Positions 46,273 to 57,717 of a DNA stretch of 64,000 nt are shown here, one piece after another; within the stretch, counting starts at the first letter, position 1, and each line of letters opens with the position of its first letter. The stretch is taken from contig CM059975.1 in assembly GCA_030490835.1 (NCBI GenBank), positions 57,341,174-57,405,173 of the forward strand, given 5' to 3'. The notes below the pieces were generated by a model. That model was not told the DNA's origin and searched no databases. It worked only from the letters and a program-made list of their open reading frames with translations. This DNA is from Annona cherimola (lineage: Eukaryota > Streptophyta > Magnoliopsida > Magnoliales > Annonaceae). Both the position numbers and the translations under genes were made by a program.

Positions 46273-47470
46273 GGTGCAGATATTAGTTTCTTTTTCAACT
46301 CCTGGAAAGCTTTCATGCATTCGCTAGTGAATTTGAATGGTGTATCTTTTTCGAGCAGTGAACATAACAGCTTAGCTATCTTTGAGAAGTCTTTTATGAA
46401 CCGTTAATAAAATCCTGCATATCCCAGAAAACTACGAATGCCCTTGACTGAGGTAGGTGGAGGCAGCTTCTCGATCGTCTCGATTTTTGCTTTGTCCACT
46501 TCGATTCCTTGTTTGGAGACCCTGTGACCAAGTACAATGCCCTCTTGTACCATAAAGTGACACTTTTCCTAGTTAAGAACCAGATTCGTGTCCTCACATC
46601 GCTGGAGCATCTTTGACATGTTGGTTAAGCACTCGTCGTAGGAATTTCTGAATACCGAGAAATCGTCCATGAAGACTTCCAGAAAATCTTCCACCATGTC
46701 TGTGAAAATAGCCATCATACATCGCTGAAATGTGCCTGGAGCATTGCATAGGCCAAATGGCATTCGCCTGAATGTGAATGTGCCACAAGGACATGTGAAC
46801 GTGGTTTTTTCTTGGTCTTCCGGTGCTATCATAATCTGATGGTAACCTGAATAACCATCTAGAAAGCAGTAGAATTCACGTCCTGCTAGCCTATCCAGCA
46901 TCTGATCAATGAATGGAAGTGGAAAATGATCTTTTCGGGTAGCTTTATTCAGCTTGCGGTAGTCCATGCAAACTCGCAACCAGTAACTATTCTGGTCGGG
47001 ATTAGCTCGTTATTTTCGTTTGAGATGACCGTCATGCCACCTTTCTTTGGGACGCACTGCACCGGGCTGACCCAAGAACTATCGAAGATCGAGTATATTA
47101 CACCTGCATCTAACCATTTGATGATTTTCTTTTTAACCACTTCTTTCATAATTGGGTTTAGTCTTCTCTGTGCTTCGATAGAGGGCCTGAAATTCTCTTC
47201 TACTTGAGTTTTGTGCATGCAGAAGGATGAGTTGATGCCTCTAATGTCTGCTATAGTCCATCCTATAGCCTTTTTGTGATCTCTGAGTACTCGGAGCAGT
47301 TTTTCTTCTTGCACGGCATCAAGTGCCGAAGAGATAATCACCGGGAATGAGGATTCTGCTCCTAGGAAGGCATATCTGAGGTGTTTTGGCAGAGGTTTCA
47401 ACTCCAGGATAGGTGGCTCTTCAATTGATGGCTTCATCTGCTTCAAAGAATCTGACTTGAGCTCCAGCAA
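46273..47470 (-). pseudogene. Element E reverse transcriptase (Athila), broken
   Basis: Minus-strand order: 47470-46949 has LPKHLRYAFLGAESSFPVII, KAIGWTIADIRGI and GVIYSIFDSSWVSPVQCVPK. After a frame change, 46979-46569 has MRVCMDYRKLNKATRKDHFP, FYCFLDGYSGYHQI, RRMPFGLCNAPGTFQRCM and active site EVFMDDFSVF. The thumb and start of RNase H (HRVSKQGIEVDKAKIETI, FLGYAGFY) run to the F junction with further frame changes and stops. Removing F joins it to the RNase H at 37612. The family has the same VCVDYRKLNxAT and FMDD motifs. Confidence 0.92.
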
Positions 47471-47479
47471 TTCAAATTT

Positions 47480-48031
47480 CTACGGGTATCGTTGGAGTGT
47501 CAGAGGTTGTTGCAAATAGTGTATCATCTCCGCTAGCTCTTCATCAGATTCATTGCCTCCCCCAACGAGCGATGCTTCTAGGATGTCTTTGAAAGTTGAA
47601 ATTTGGAATTCGGTTTGGACTGCTGAGTCCACCATGTCGATCATTAGATATTCCTCGGGATCATTTGGTAACTGCATTGCCTTGAATATGCTAAAAGTAA
47701 CAAGTTCTCTCTGAACCCGCATGGTCAGCTCTCCGGCCTGTACATCGATGATGGCTTTTCCCGTAGCAAGGAAAGGTCGACCAAGAATGATAGGTACGTC
47801 TCGATCTTCTTCATAATCCAAGATGATAAAATTTGCCGGAAAAATGAATTTGTCAACCTTGATAAGGACATCCTCAATAATACCTTCCGGGTATGTAAAG
47901 GATAGATCTGCCAGTTGTAGCGTCACGGTGGTAGGTCGAGCTTGCCCGAGGCCTAGCTTTCTGAAAATGGACTTGGGCATGAGATTAATGCTGGCTCCCA
48001 AGTCGCACAATGCTCTCCCGAAAGTATACAT
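47480..48031 (-). CDS. Element E Athila protease, N-terminus lost at a deletion join
   Basis: Reads MYTFGRALCDLGASINLMPK, SIFRKLGLGQARPTTVTLQ, TYPEGIIEDVLIKVDKFIFP and DVPIILGRPFLATGKAIIDV, then the protease-RT linker to 47480. The sequence starts abruptly: normal protease N-terminus and all of gag are absent, and LTR sequence begins at about 48032. The first methionine comes from the join, whose bases GTATACATG also occur in the intact LTR at 32922-32930, suggesting a microhomology deletion. Confidence 0.88.
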   Translation of the reverse strand: MYTFGRALCDLGASINLMPKSIFRKLGLGQARPTTVTLQLADLSFTYPEGIIEDVLIKVDKFIFPANFIILDYEEDRDVPIILGRPFLATGKAIIDVQAGELTMRVQRELVTFSIFKAMQLPNDPEEYLMIDMVDSAVQTEFQISTFKDILEASLVGGGNESDEELAEMIHYLQQPLTLQRYP

Positions 48032-49434
48032 GTCGTGTTAACTTCTTTCAAGGGTTGTGAAGTTCTGAGTTTGTGTTCCTATTAAACTAATAATTGCAAG
48101 GGGAAATTAGAGTAGAGATATGAGACTACTGGATACTAAAACGGGTTTACTGATTAGGAATGGCAGATGGATAGATCGGAATCCTTGAATCTAAACTATA
48201 TTGCTCTGGTTCTTGTTAAGCGGATTGCATATGAATTTACTAGCCCAAGTTCATGTATCTCCATATATGTATTCCAATAGTATATAAAGCTAATTACACC
48301 CTATTTAAGTGCTATGTTCCCATGCCGTTAAATAAAGTGAAATTGATAAGTTCATAACTTGTATAATGACTACACAGGGTTTAACGGTATATTCCTATCG
48401 GTTAAACAACACTCCTTACACAAAGGTCGAAACCTGTGCTTTGCACATGGATCTGGCAAAGATCTCCCTTTTCTAAGGGTAAATCAAGCAATTAAATCAT
48501 CTTACAAGGTAGCTAATCTTGTAAAAGCATTATACTCACACATGTAAAGGTAAATCATAGACAACCATGTATATAAGCTTAAATATTCATTCCTGAATAT
48601 TCTAAGAACCAAAAAACAATACAGTTTAGAATTCAATTCATCCTAACTATCCATCTAATGGAGGTTTAGTTCAAAGACATGATCTTAACAACCACTACAT
48701 CCATATAAAAAGTATCCATAAGGCAGAGAAAGAAAATTGGAAAGAATAAGAAAAACTATTTTTCGACAGTTTCCACCAACGGGACTTGAATTCCTTCTTT
48801 AATCCGAGCTTTAATCTTGATTCCTGCTTTCTCTTGCACTGTAGTTCATTCTCCGGCTCTCCTCCCTTTTTGTGCGCGAACCCCTAAGGTCTATATATAA
48901 AGTCCCTTTTTGCACAGCTTATGCACTGAAATATTCACATACGGATGCGTATTGGCGCCTGGGCTCCCCCATCTGGCGCCTAGGGACCAACTCTCTGTGT
49001 GCTGAGCAGTTTAGACACATTCTAGAACCCTAGGAATTTTTGCGCCCCTAGCTGGCGCCTAGGCGCCAACTCCCTGGACTGCACCACATGATTTGTGGCT
49101 TCTGACTTGGATTTCATGTAGAGAAGTGGTGCCTGGGCGCCCCTGGGTGGCGCCTAGGCGCCAACTCTCTTGTTCTGGATGCCACAGCTGGCATTCAACT
49201 CGTCCACTCTGCCGACGTACGTCCCGTCCTTCCTGCAAAAGATAGAAAAACTAAACGAATAAACTAAAAATGCCTAAATAATGCTAAAATTGCCTAAAAA
49301 CTAATTAATGCTCCTAAAACGCAAAGCGGATGAAAATTAAGCTGAAAGAGTGCAAACTAAGCCTAATCTCTTGAACTAACACACAAATTAAGTCTAAAAT
49401 GGGTCACGATAATTCGTAAAAATACGAGTTATCA
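48032..49434 (-). repeat. 5' LTR of element E, truncated
   Basis: Homologous to 33003-34461. The inner edge, with about 125 bases of LTR and the primer site, is missing. The outer end is intact: GATAATTCGTA with the 12-bp inverted repeat (one mismatch) to ATCA at 49434, followed by CTTGC. Confidence 0.92.
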
Positions 49435-49481
49435 CTTGCATAAATAGCGAGCAATTTAATAGACATATACGCAGCTCGTCA

Positions 49482-49746
49482 CTCCTTTGCCATTTCCTAT
49501 CTTTCACCTGTCTTTAGGTTTGGAAAACAAAATCGTGAGTCGAAACTCAATAAGAAAGCTATTTGCATTTTACAGGCAATTGATTTAAGGCAACATTTTG
49601 CATTTAAAATCATCTTGGAAAACAACTTATAACTTTTCAAATGGTATATCTTGAAAACATAAATCTTGTACCCATCACGAGTACGGTATGCATAATGCAA
49701 TATAAAAACATGAACATATCCATCATATCTCCCTTAGGATGGAAGT
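49482..49746 (-). repeat. 5' LTR of element A, continuation beyond D
   Basis: Begins with CTCCT, the duplicate of 23784-23788. Minus-strand CCAAACCTAAAGACAGGTG (splice-acceptor-like, AG at 49509-49508) matches 57113-57133 and 59289-59304 in the long LTRs. It is cut at 49746 by element B'. Confidence 0.85.
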
Positions 49747-51738
49747 TGTGAAACCCTAATTGAAGTAGAAATCATGTATTTGCAACTGATTGATTCATGT
49801 ATGAATAATATTTAAAAATGAATTATTTGCAAATTTTATGACTTGTTACAGCTAGGTCATTTGTTATGAATGTTGTTTAAATATATCCATTCCAGACAAT
49901 GTGGGATAATATGATTGAAGTAATATAATGAGGATGGATAAATTTTAGTATGCCATGAAAAAAAAATTATTAAATTCCATAATGAAACAAATGGAGATAA
50001 GGAGGCTAATCATGGAGCCAAGTTAAGAAAATATTGAAAAATTCATAACTTGATGCCCTTAAGTCGGATTGAGGTGAAAATTTAAGTGGAAGCACATAAT
50101 TTTGTGATTAATCACATGAGGAAATTATATTATGAAAATTTTGATGAAAATCGATCATCACCATTCAAAACTTAAAATGATCATAACTTGAGCTAGGAAG
50201 ATCGGATTGAGATGAAATTTGAAATAGATGGTTAAAATTATGAGATTAAGGTTATGGGAGGATTTGATCATGAAAATGATGATGGAAATAAGCTTTCACG
50301 AAATTGGGATTAGTGGTTTTGATTTTTCAATCAAAAAAGTGATTAGCATTTATGTTGAAAATGAGTAAAATAATCAAATGAATAAAGACAAATTTGAGGT
50401 ATCAAAAGGAGGTAATTTGTAGGGTATTTTTTGAATTACTAATAATGGAAAATTTTCTGCAATTATCTCATAATTAAATGCTCAATTAAACAGTTTAATG
50501 GAGCATGGGTGATGTGGCAGTTGGGAACGTCCAAACAGCCCATATAATGGAATTTTGTGAAATATTTTTTTTATAAAATCAATACCCAAAGTCAATTATG
50601 AGTTAATGAGGATAAATATGCATTAAATTAAAGTGAAAATTCGGATTAAAAAGGGGCATATCTGGACCGTTGAGAGAAAAAGGAAAAATGGACAGTAGCA
50701 TATCTCTTGGATGATGGGGACGGTTTAGCAGCCTTATGCATATTTTATAATTTTTAAAATTATGCTAAAATGACCCTAAATGACCTAATCTACTAGGTAA
50801 TTAAATGAATAATTAAATAAATTTTCACCATAATAAATAATGATAAGATAAGCTGTTGAAAATAGGGATGTTTACAGGCAGCAAAAATAGAGCAGAAAAA
50901 TGAGGACCATTCAAGCAGCTGGAAATGTGATTTTTTAAATTTTTAAAAATTTCTAAATGCATGAATAATTAGCCTAGGTAGTAGGGTATATAAATATGCA
51001 TAAAAAAGCTACAAAATTCGTTGAAAAAAATGGAAAACAGCAGCTATTGTGGACGTGATCTGGTGCACAAATTTGAGATGCTTAAATGCATTGGATAATT
51101 AACAAATTACTAATTAAGAAAAAAATAATTTAAATGGTCCAAAAGTTGCCATGTCAGCTAAGGGGATAAAATTTCATTGGAATGAGCATAGATGAGGTGG
51201 CAAGTGGGGTCCACTAGCTGAAAATTTTCAGCTGATGTTTAAGAAAGGAGGAACGTCCATATGCGTAGATGGGGACTTAGAAAATTTTTAGCATTTTGAG
51301 CTCCCATTTCCAGCAACAGCACACGTCCCCTCTTCCACCACCTTCAAACCCAAAAACAAGAGAAGAAAAAGGGGAAAGAAAAGAAGGATTTAAGTTGAGG
51401 AAGCTTGCTTGAGAAGTGGAGTTGAGTGCTACACTATACAAGTAAGTGTATATTTGTGTTGAATGATTTTAACCTGTTGTTTCAAACTAAATTTATGGGA
51501 TGTGAATATGATTCATAATGAATCCTTTAATGAAGATTTATGATGCTTTTAATTAGGGTATTTAATGAAAATATAATAACAAGTAATGCAACTAGGAGTT
51601 AGATGTAAGAAGGAAGTGATTAGTGTGACGTATGAGCTTCTACACTAGCCTAAAGTTGCTCAAATTTGTGTTTAATGTTGCTATTTTATTAAATTTATAT
51701 AATCACATGATAATTCATGTTTTGATGTTGAATATATG
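49747..51738 (+). repeat. 5' LTR of element B', first part
   Basis: Starts TGTGAAACCCTAATTGAAG, matching the minus-strand LTR B start at 11189. Ends at ATATG (51734-51738), the target duplicate of solo LTR I. No gene is evident; it continues at 57718. Confidence 0.92.
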
Positions 51739-54700
51739 TGTGAAACCCTAACCCAAGTAAGCCATATGTATGCATTGAACATGTATTTGATGATTATTTA
51801 TGAATCATGGAATTATGAAGGTATTTTATGACTTTTGCTAATTGTGCAATTAGGGTTATGGTTTAGCATTAATGATGTGATTAAGCATTTTGAGCCTAAA
51901 TGAGATAATGGGTTTAGAATGAATTATTTGTGATTTAAGTATACAATTATATCATGAAAAAATCATTTTTCATGATTTAAAATGAATTATGGAAATAATG
52001 ATGGAAATTGTCAAGTATGAAGGAAAATATTGGAAAATTCATAACTCAACGCCTAAAAGGCGGATTCAAGTGAAATTTGAAATGAAGATTGTTAATATTA
52101 GGCTTGGTATTATGGAATGAAAATATTATGAAAATTCTTGATGAAATGAGAATTATGAATTTTTTTAAGTATATGTTCATTTCAACCGTTAACTTTAAAC
52201 GGCTATATCGGGAGCTAGAAAACTCGGATTGAGTTGAAATTTGAAACGGTTGAATGAAATTGTGAGATATTTATTTTGAATGGATTGGATTATGCATGAC
52301 ATGTTGGAAAAATACCTGAATTGAAAAAGGTGAGCATGGTTGACTAATACACCTCAAAAGTACTCTACATTTAATGCTAGAGTACAAAGCATGAGTGCAT
52401 AAATTTAATGACATTTGAGGTGTCAAGTGCAGGCCATTTCTAAGGTATTTTATGCATTAATATAAAATGCAAATGTCCAAATAAAATCCCAGCAATGAAT
52501 GTTCATAATTAATGAAGCTATGAGTGCTCAAAAAGAGGATAGGAGATATGGACGTCCAAGTGATGACATTATTGGATTTTTGAGCAATTTTTATTTTATA
52601 AATGATGTGTTTATATGGATAACATGTTGGGATGTATAAATAAGCATTTAATTATGTGAAAAAAATCCAAGGAAATTCGTGATTTGCAGCTGCCCATGAA
52701 AGGTGGAAAAATGGACAGCTTGTGTATGCAAATGACGTCCCATGTTTGATGCTGCTGCAATAATTTTTATTAATTTTTAAACACCAAATTAATACATGAA
52801 TTAACGGATAATTAGGTTTATAATTTACCCTCAAAATATGGTTAATAAAAATGGGAGAAAAATTGGAAAATGGGCAGCAGCAAGTGACGTGCAATGGAGG
52901 CAAGTGGACGGTCAAGATGTAAACAGATTTTTGGAATTTTCAAAAATAGTAAAATGCCAATTTATATGGCTGTGAGTTCACCAGCACATAAAGGGGATAG
53001 GGATGCATTCAATGGTGTGGAAAATTCCCAGCAAGTGGGGCCCACAGCTGGAGAAAATGCAGCCCCACCAAGTCAAGCACGTCCATATGTGTTGGAGAAT
53101 TGGAAAATTTTCCAAGTGCTGGAAATTCTTCCCCAAGCAACAGCAGCTCACGTCCCCAACCTGGCCAGCAAGGAGGAAGGAAAATAGAAGAAAAATAAGG
53201 AGAAAAAGAATGGGAGATTAGAGGAGAAGAGTAGCTCATGTGATTAGGGTTTGGAGAGCATCAAACCAAGTAAGTACATGGGTTAATTTGATTTGGTTAT
53301 CTTGAGTTCTTGAACTCCAAAGTTCTAAATATGATGTTTCAACATGCTTTAAAGTGATGATTCAACAAGCATTTGAATGAATATGGAATGGGTTTTAGCT
53401 TGCATGCATGAAACTCCATGATTTAGATGATGGAAAGTGAAGTTTTGAATGATATATGATGTTGTAAAATAAATTATGGTCGGAACAGTAAATGGATGAT
53501 TTTTGGCATGAAAATTTTTTATAACAATAATTATGCTATGATTAAGGAACTACCAAATTTTCAGATTAAAAGGATATGTACGTTGGAAATTAAAAATCCG
53601 TGAATATTAGCCCAAACAGGGTAAAACGGGTTACAGGATCAGCTGTAGGAAAGGATTTTTAATAAATTTTATACAAGGGTTTTCGGGCTGAAAATTTTAC
53701 AGGATATACATCACATATTTATAATAACATAACAAAATTAAAAATGAGGTTTTTATGGGTGTAAATAGACCACATAAATAACGTCATTCAGGCTGACTGG
53801 AAATGGAGTTTACTGTTCAGCAAGGTAAAAATCCCAAAATAAATATGTAATGTTAATATTTCGTGATGAAAATTTCATGAAAGTTAATTGATGAAGTTAT
53901 TAAGGTATGGTAGAAATTTCAGATCAAAAATACTTGATTTGATATTAATTCAAGATTTTAAGATTTCAGCACGCCTGATTTCAGCATATGTGGTTAGTTT
54001 GAGGAAGAAATCAAAAAGAAATATGAAACGTGTGTAGAAATGATCCAAATTTATTTATGTGTTAAATAATTAAATATGGATCAAGAAAAGTGCAATTATA
54101 TGCTGAAATTTCTGATTTATATAATGACCTAAGGTTATGTGTCAAAGGACACGTTAAACGGGTTAAAAGTGGGTTCCAAACTAACTGTTTTGGAAACCTA
54201 TGGAAAATGGATTTAAACCTCATAAAAATACCTTAAGTAAAGTGGTATTAAAGGGTAATTAACCCGCTGGAAAATGGGTTAAATTTCTTAGTTAAGAAAT
54301 TTTAAGAAATGCATCATGGTTAAGTGCTAAATGGGCATATGTGAAGGAATAGATATGTAAGGGTGATGAATGACTTATGAAAAAATGATTTTATGCAAAA
54401 AATGCATGAAAATATGATATATTTCATGAAGATATATCTGTTTAGCACTTCACGAGGTTAATTTCCAGTTTTGGAATTATGTAATGAAGCCTAAGGTCAT
54501 AACGGGCGCTCGGAACGGGCACCAATGTATGAATTTTGTATGATTGAATGGATACCCTATTTAAGGGGTTATATATGTTATGTGTTAGCCAATGAAATGC
54601 ATAAAAATGTGTTATTTACGTTTAATGACTTCAGAAGACAAATGAAGGATATATGTTAATGAAAATGGGTTGGAAAACTAAATGGAATGCAATGACAAGA

Positions 54701-54775
54701 AATATATGAAAAACCATATTATGTTCATGTAGGCAAGGAAAAGAATGGAAGGAAAAGGGATTATGGCGATCTCAG

Positions 54776-57131
54776 GTAAGCAAGCAAACTTTCTAAAATG
54801 CATTTTCTTTCTATGTGATTGATATGATTGAAATGTCTATGTTTATGCTTATGTTTTTACGAATGGGCAAGCACAAGTTTTGAATATGACGGCTTTAATG
54901 CAAAGCCATAAGCTTTGAAAAATGATGACTTTAATGAAAAGTCTCAAGGTTTGCTTCATGGGAAGCAAGCGACACTTCTTAAGATAAATAATTTATCCTA
55001 AGTGTTGCCAAGGATGGGAATGCTTCATGTTAATGGAATTGAGAAATTTTGCTTATGAGTAAGCAAGTTCTCCATGTTAATGTTGTTTTAAGGATTTCAT
55101 GTTTGATATCGATGATTTTAAGAATTTGCTTTTGAGGAAGCAAGTTCTATATGATATGGTTCAACAGCGTTTTATAAGAAAAAGGGAATTTTACCCTTTT
55201 TCACAAAATATGTTTGGTAAATGAGTTTTGAGTTATTTCTACAATAACTCGTGATAAAAAATGATGAAAAAGATTTGTTTTACTAGGTCAAGATAATTCA
55301 ATATTAAATTACGTTTTGGACATAGTCCACATGTTTTGAAATGATATTTGAACAGTTTTGGTTTCCTTTGGATAAGGAAATCTATGTTGAAAATGTTGGA
55401 AAAATGTTTCTACGGATGTGTTGAAAGGGATTTATGGATGACTAACCTCCTATGGTTGATTTCATAAAATGGTTTAATTTCAGGTTGCTTGATGGCATGC
55501 AAAAGACTATGCAATTTTCCTCTATGTGAAAATGATTGATATGTGGACAATTATTAAATTTTTAGGTGAAGGACAAGGGGATAGCGTAACTGCATAACTT
55601 TTGTAAACAAAAGGTCCTTAAATAGAAACCAAGAAAATATTAGAGAAAAATATGTTTTATTTATGAAAATCCAAAGGATTTGAAATTCTTTTGATTAAAA
55701 GGATTTTAAGATGTATTGTTTCTCAAACATTTCAAATGTTTATCAAAATATTTTACCCAAAACTTTTCTAAAGGAATTTAAGGAAGGTCATCCTAAAACT
55801 GGATTTCAAATAACAACTTGTTAAAGTGGGTGCGCTCGCTTACAAGTTGACACAGACTGCGGTCCGTGATGTGTTTTTGAAAATAATTGTAAAATATAGA
55901 CTTCGGTCTAAGATTTTTGTGCATATGGATGCAGGCTGCGGTCTGTGATCCCGGTTTAAAATAACATGGGTTGCGGCCTGTGGTTCTTCAAACCAAAACG
56001 GACTGCGGTTCGTCAGGATAATGTACGGTGCACTGGTACAAGGAATAGGCTGGTTGTAGAGCACGGTTGGGATGACCGGGGCCCACTCTACATAAGGCCA
56101 AGTCGCTAAGGGATGGCAGGAGTGCCAGCGGCGCCCTCCCTGAGATGGGAGCAGGATAAGTGAACAGCCGCCTGGCTAGAGTGCTGTTAAGGATTCTCTT
56201 CCAAAAGGTAGCATGATCACTTGCTAAGTGTCACTACTGGATGGAGAGAAATGCATTTGCTTATGTTATTTCTGAAAAGCCCAAAGATTGGGTCATGGAA
56301 ATATGATTTTATGAAAGTATCCTAAAGGGATTTTTATGAAATGGTTACCCTAAAAGAAAGGGGGTTTTACACAAAAGTGTAAATAACAAAAATTAAAGGA
56401 AATGTGTTTATCCAAATGCATTCATGAAAATGGTTTTCCTTGTTTGCTATAAACAAGCCCCAAGACGGGGAATTATGAAAAGGATTTATGTTCATTTGTA
56501 AGAGAGCCTAAATAAAGAATGTTTTTGGACATGAGAATGTCCTTTGCCGAGAAAGGCTTATGTGATTGATGTTTAAGGACATATGAATGTCCATTGCCAA
56601 TAAGGTTATGTAAAGGATGTTTTGAGACATGAAATGTCTCTTGATTTTATGATGGCTTATGTTAATGATATTTTGAGACATAAAATGTCTCTTGGCTAAG
56701 GAATTTTATGATGGTTTATGTTAATGATGTTTTGAGACATGAGATGTCTCCGTTGCCTAAGTATTTATGTTGTTTTGGACGGAAAATGTCCACTGGCAAC
56801 CGAATGATTTCATGTAATGGCTATGAACATTAAAAATGTTCATATAAGATTAATGGAAACTCATCATTAAAGGTAAAATGTATATGTTTTGCCTAAACAA
56901 GCCCAGGCGCGGCTTGTAAATGATTTTAAGAATGAATGCTTTATGAAAGCATTCAAGGACTTGAAATTGTCCTTATAATAAAGGATTTCATGATGGTATT
57001 TTAGGACATATGCATGTCCTCAGGAACAAGGTATTCCCAATGTTTATGAAAAAGGTTTTCAAGAAGCCTTGCCCTAAAATGCTTGCTTACTGAGTTGTCA
57101 CTCACGTTTTATTTTCCAAACCCTTAGACAG
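54776..57131 (+). other. Intron-like interval in solo LTR I
   Basis: Donor CTCAG/GTAAGCAAGC at 54776; branch-like TGCTTACTGAG at about 57085; acceptor CCCTTAGACAG/GT ending at 57131; 2356 bases. The B' LTR has the same flanks at 58647 and 59302 with only 656 bases between. The hairpin array accounts for most of the extra length. Confidence 0.45.
54891..57020 (+). repeat. Array of short hairpins in solo LTR I
   Basis: At least 22 short inverted repeats, stems 5-10 bp, loops 3-8. Examples: 54891-54907, 54927-54943, 54951-54968, 55049-55066, 55178-55202 (9 bp), 55230-55250 (8 bp), 55362-55380, 55725-55741, 56366-56383, 56439-56457, 56527-56542, 56577-56592, 56624-56640, 56675-56691, 56734-56750, 56822-56844 (10 bp), 56897-56917, 56934-56954 (9 bp), 57003-57020. 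Stem sequences differ but both arms change together. Described further in the findings. Confidence 0.8.
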
Positions 57132-57717
57132 GTACTGAGGAAACTTAGAAGGTTGCGAACCTCAGACGTGGAGGAAGGTACATGATGATAGCCTTGAAGG
57201 CTATAAGGAATGGAAAAGCATAAATATGCTAAGGTAAGCTAATGTGTATGTGAACTTAATAAGAATATTAAGTTCTATATATGATTCAATTGTTGAATGT
57301 ATGGATGTATGGATATGAAATATGATACTTAGGACAAGGAATCTTTCACTGCAGAAAGGCATGAAAAGATACTATGTGTTTATATATATCCGAACTTAGC
57401 TAGAGTTCTAAGTTCCATGTGAATTAATGACTGAATGTATGAAAGTATGATTTATACAATGATTCAGTGTATAACGACAGACATATAAAGGTGCTATGAA
57501 TGAAATGATGATTTTTATTACAAGTGAAATGTCGCAATGTATGATGATTGTCATGTCAAGATTATGAATGATGACAGATGAATAATCGAAAAAAATTCTG
57601 GACATATTCAAATTAAAAACCCGCCGCGTGATCAGGGAAACAATCCTGATTCACATTTACCAATCGATAGATCTTGAGGTAAGGAAGTGACGTCTCGGTT
57701 CGGGGCGCCACAATATG

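Larger units (their letters stand above)
32876..49434 (-). mobile_element. Element E: Athila-lineage Ty3-gypsy lacking gag, interrupted by F
   Basis: Flanked by CTTGC (32871-32875 and 49435-49439). Minus-strand order: truncated 5' LTR 49434-48032, protease 48031-47480, RT 47470-46273, RNase H 37612-37060, integrase 37051-35890, accessory-ORF remnant 35774-35666, 3' LTR 34461-32876. The primer site and all of gag are missing. Element F sits in the RNase H. Confidence 0.93.
23789..49481 (+). mobile_element. Element D: Athila-lineage Ty3-gypsy, non-autonomous, interrupted by E
   Basis: Flanked by CTCCT (23784-23788 and 49482-49486). 5' LTR 23789-25387, primer site 25394, broken gag 25556-27228, protease 27268-27702, an unfamiliar tail to 28145, accessory ORF 29197-30292, polypurine tract, 3' LTR 31345-32875 with its last 42 bases at 49440-49481. 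RT, RNase H and integrase are absent. E is inserted in its 3' LTR. The internal part is about 6 kb. Confidence 0.92.
11190..49746 (-). mobile_element. Element A: Tekay/Del-like Ty3-gypsy chromovirus with a very long LTR, heavily interrupted
   Basis: Minus-strand pieces in order: 5' LTR end (49746-49482 and 23788-23411), primer site 23405-23394, ORF-X 23184-22419, gag 22018-21246 and 19730-19223, protease 19188-18796, RT 18795-17701, RNase H 16213-15649, integrase and chromodomain 15586-14237, polypurine tract, 3' LTR 14198-11190. The Gypsy order (RT before integrase) and the conserved tail sequence place it near Tekay/Del. It carries insertions H, G, D and B' and, in its 3' LTR, B. Both LTRs run beyond the window, so its own target duplication cannot be seen. 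Confidence 0.88.
51739..57712 (+). repeat. Solo LTR I (5974 bp) of the A/B family inside the B' LTR
   Basis: TGTGAAACCCTAACCC ... GGGGCGCCACA, flanked by ATATG on both sides (51734-51738, 57713-57717). The first 3 kb match the 3' LTR of element A. No internal region remains, so it is a solo LTR and gives the full LTR length of the A-type subfamily, about 6 kb. Open stretches such as 52894-53187 are chance frames. It holds the hairpin array and the intron-like interval. Confidence 0.95.

Noticed and set aside
52894..53187. 97-residue plus-strand ORF in solo LTR I
   Set aside because: It lies inside LTR sequence; the homologous part of element A's LTR (about 12755-13020) does not keep the frame.
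55840..56064. 74-residue minus-strand ORF
   Set aside because: Falls in the hairpin array of LTR I; the open frame is explained by repeats.
56520..57020. CRISPR-like array of short palindromic repeats
   Set aside because: Spacing is irregular, repeat sequences differ from unit to unit, there are no spacers of uniform length, and the DNA is plant LTR sequence.
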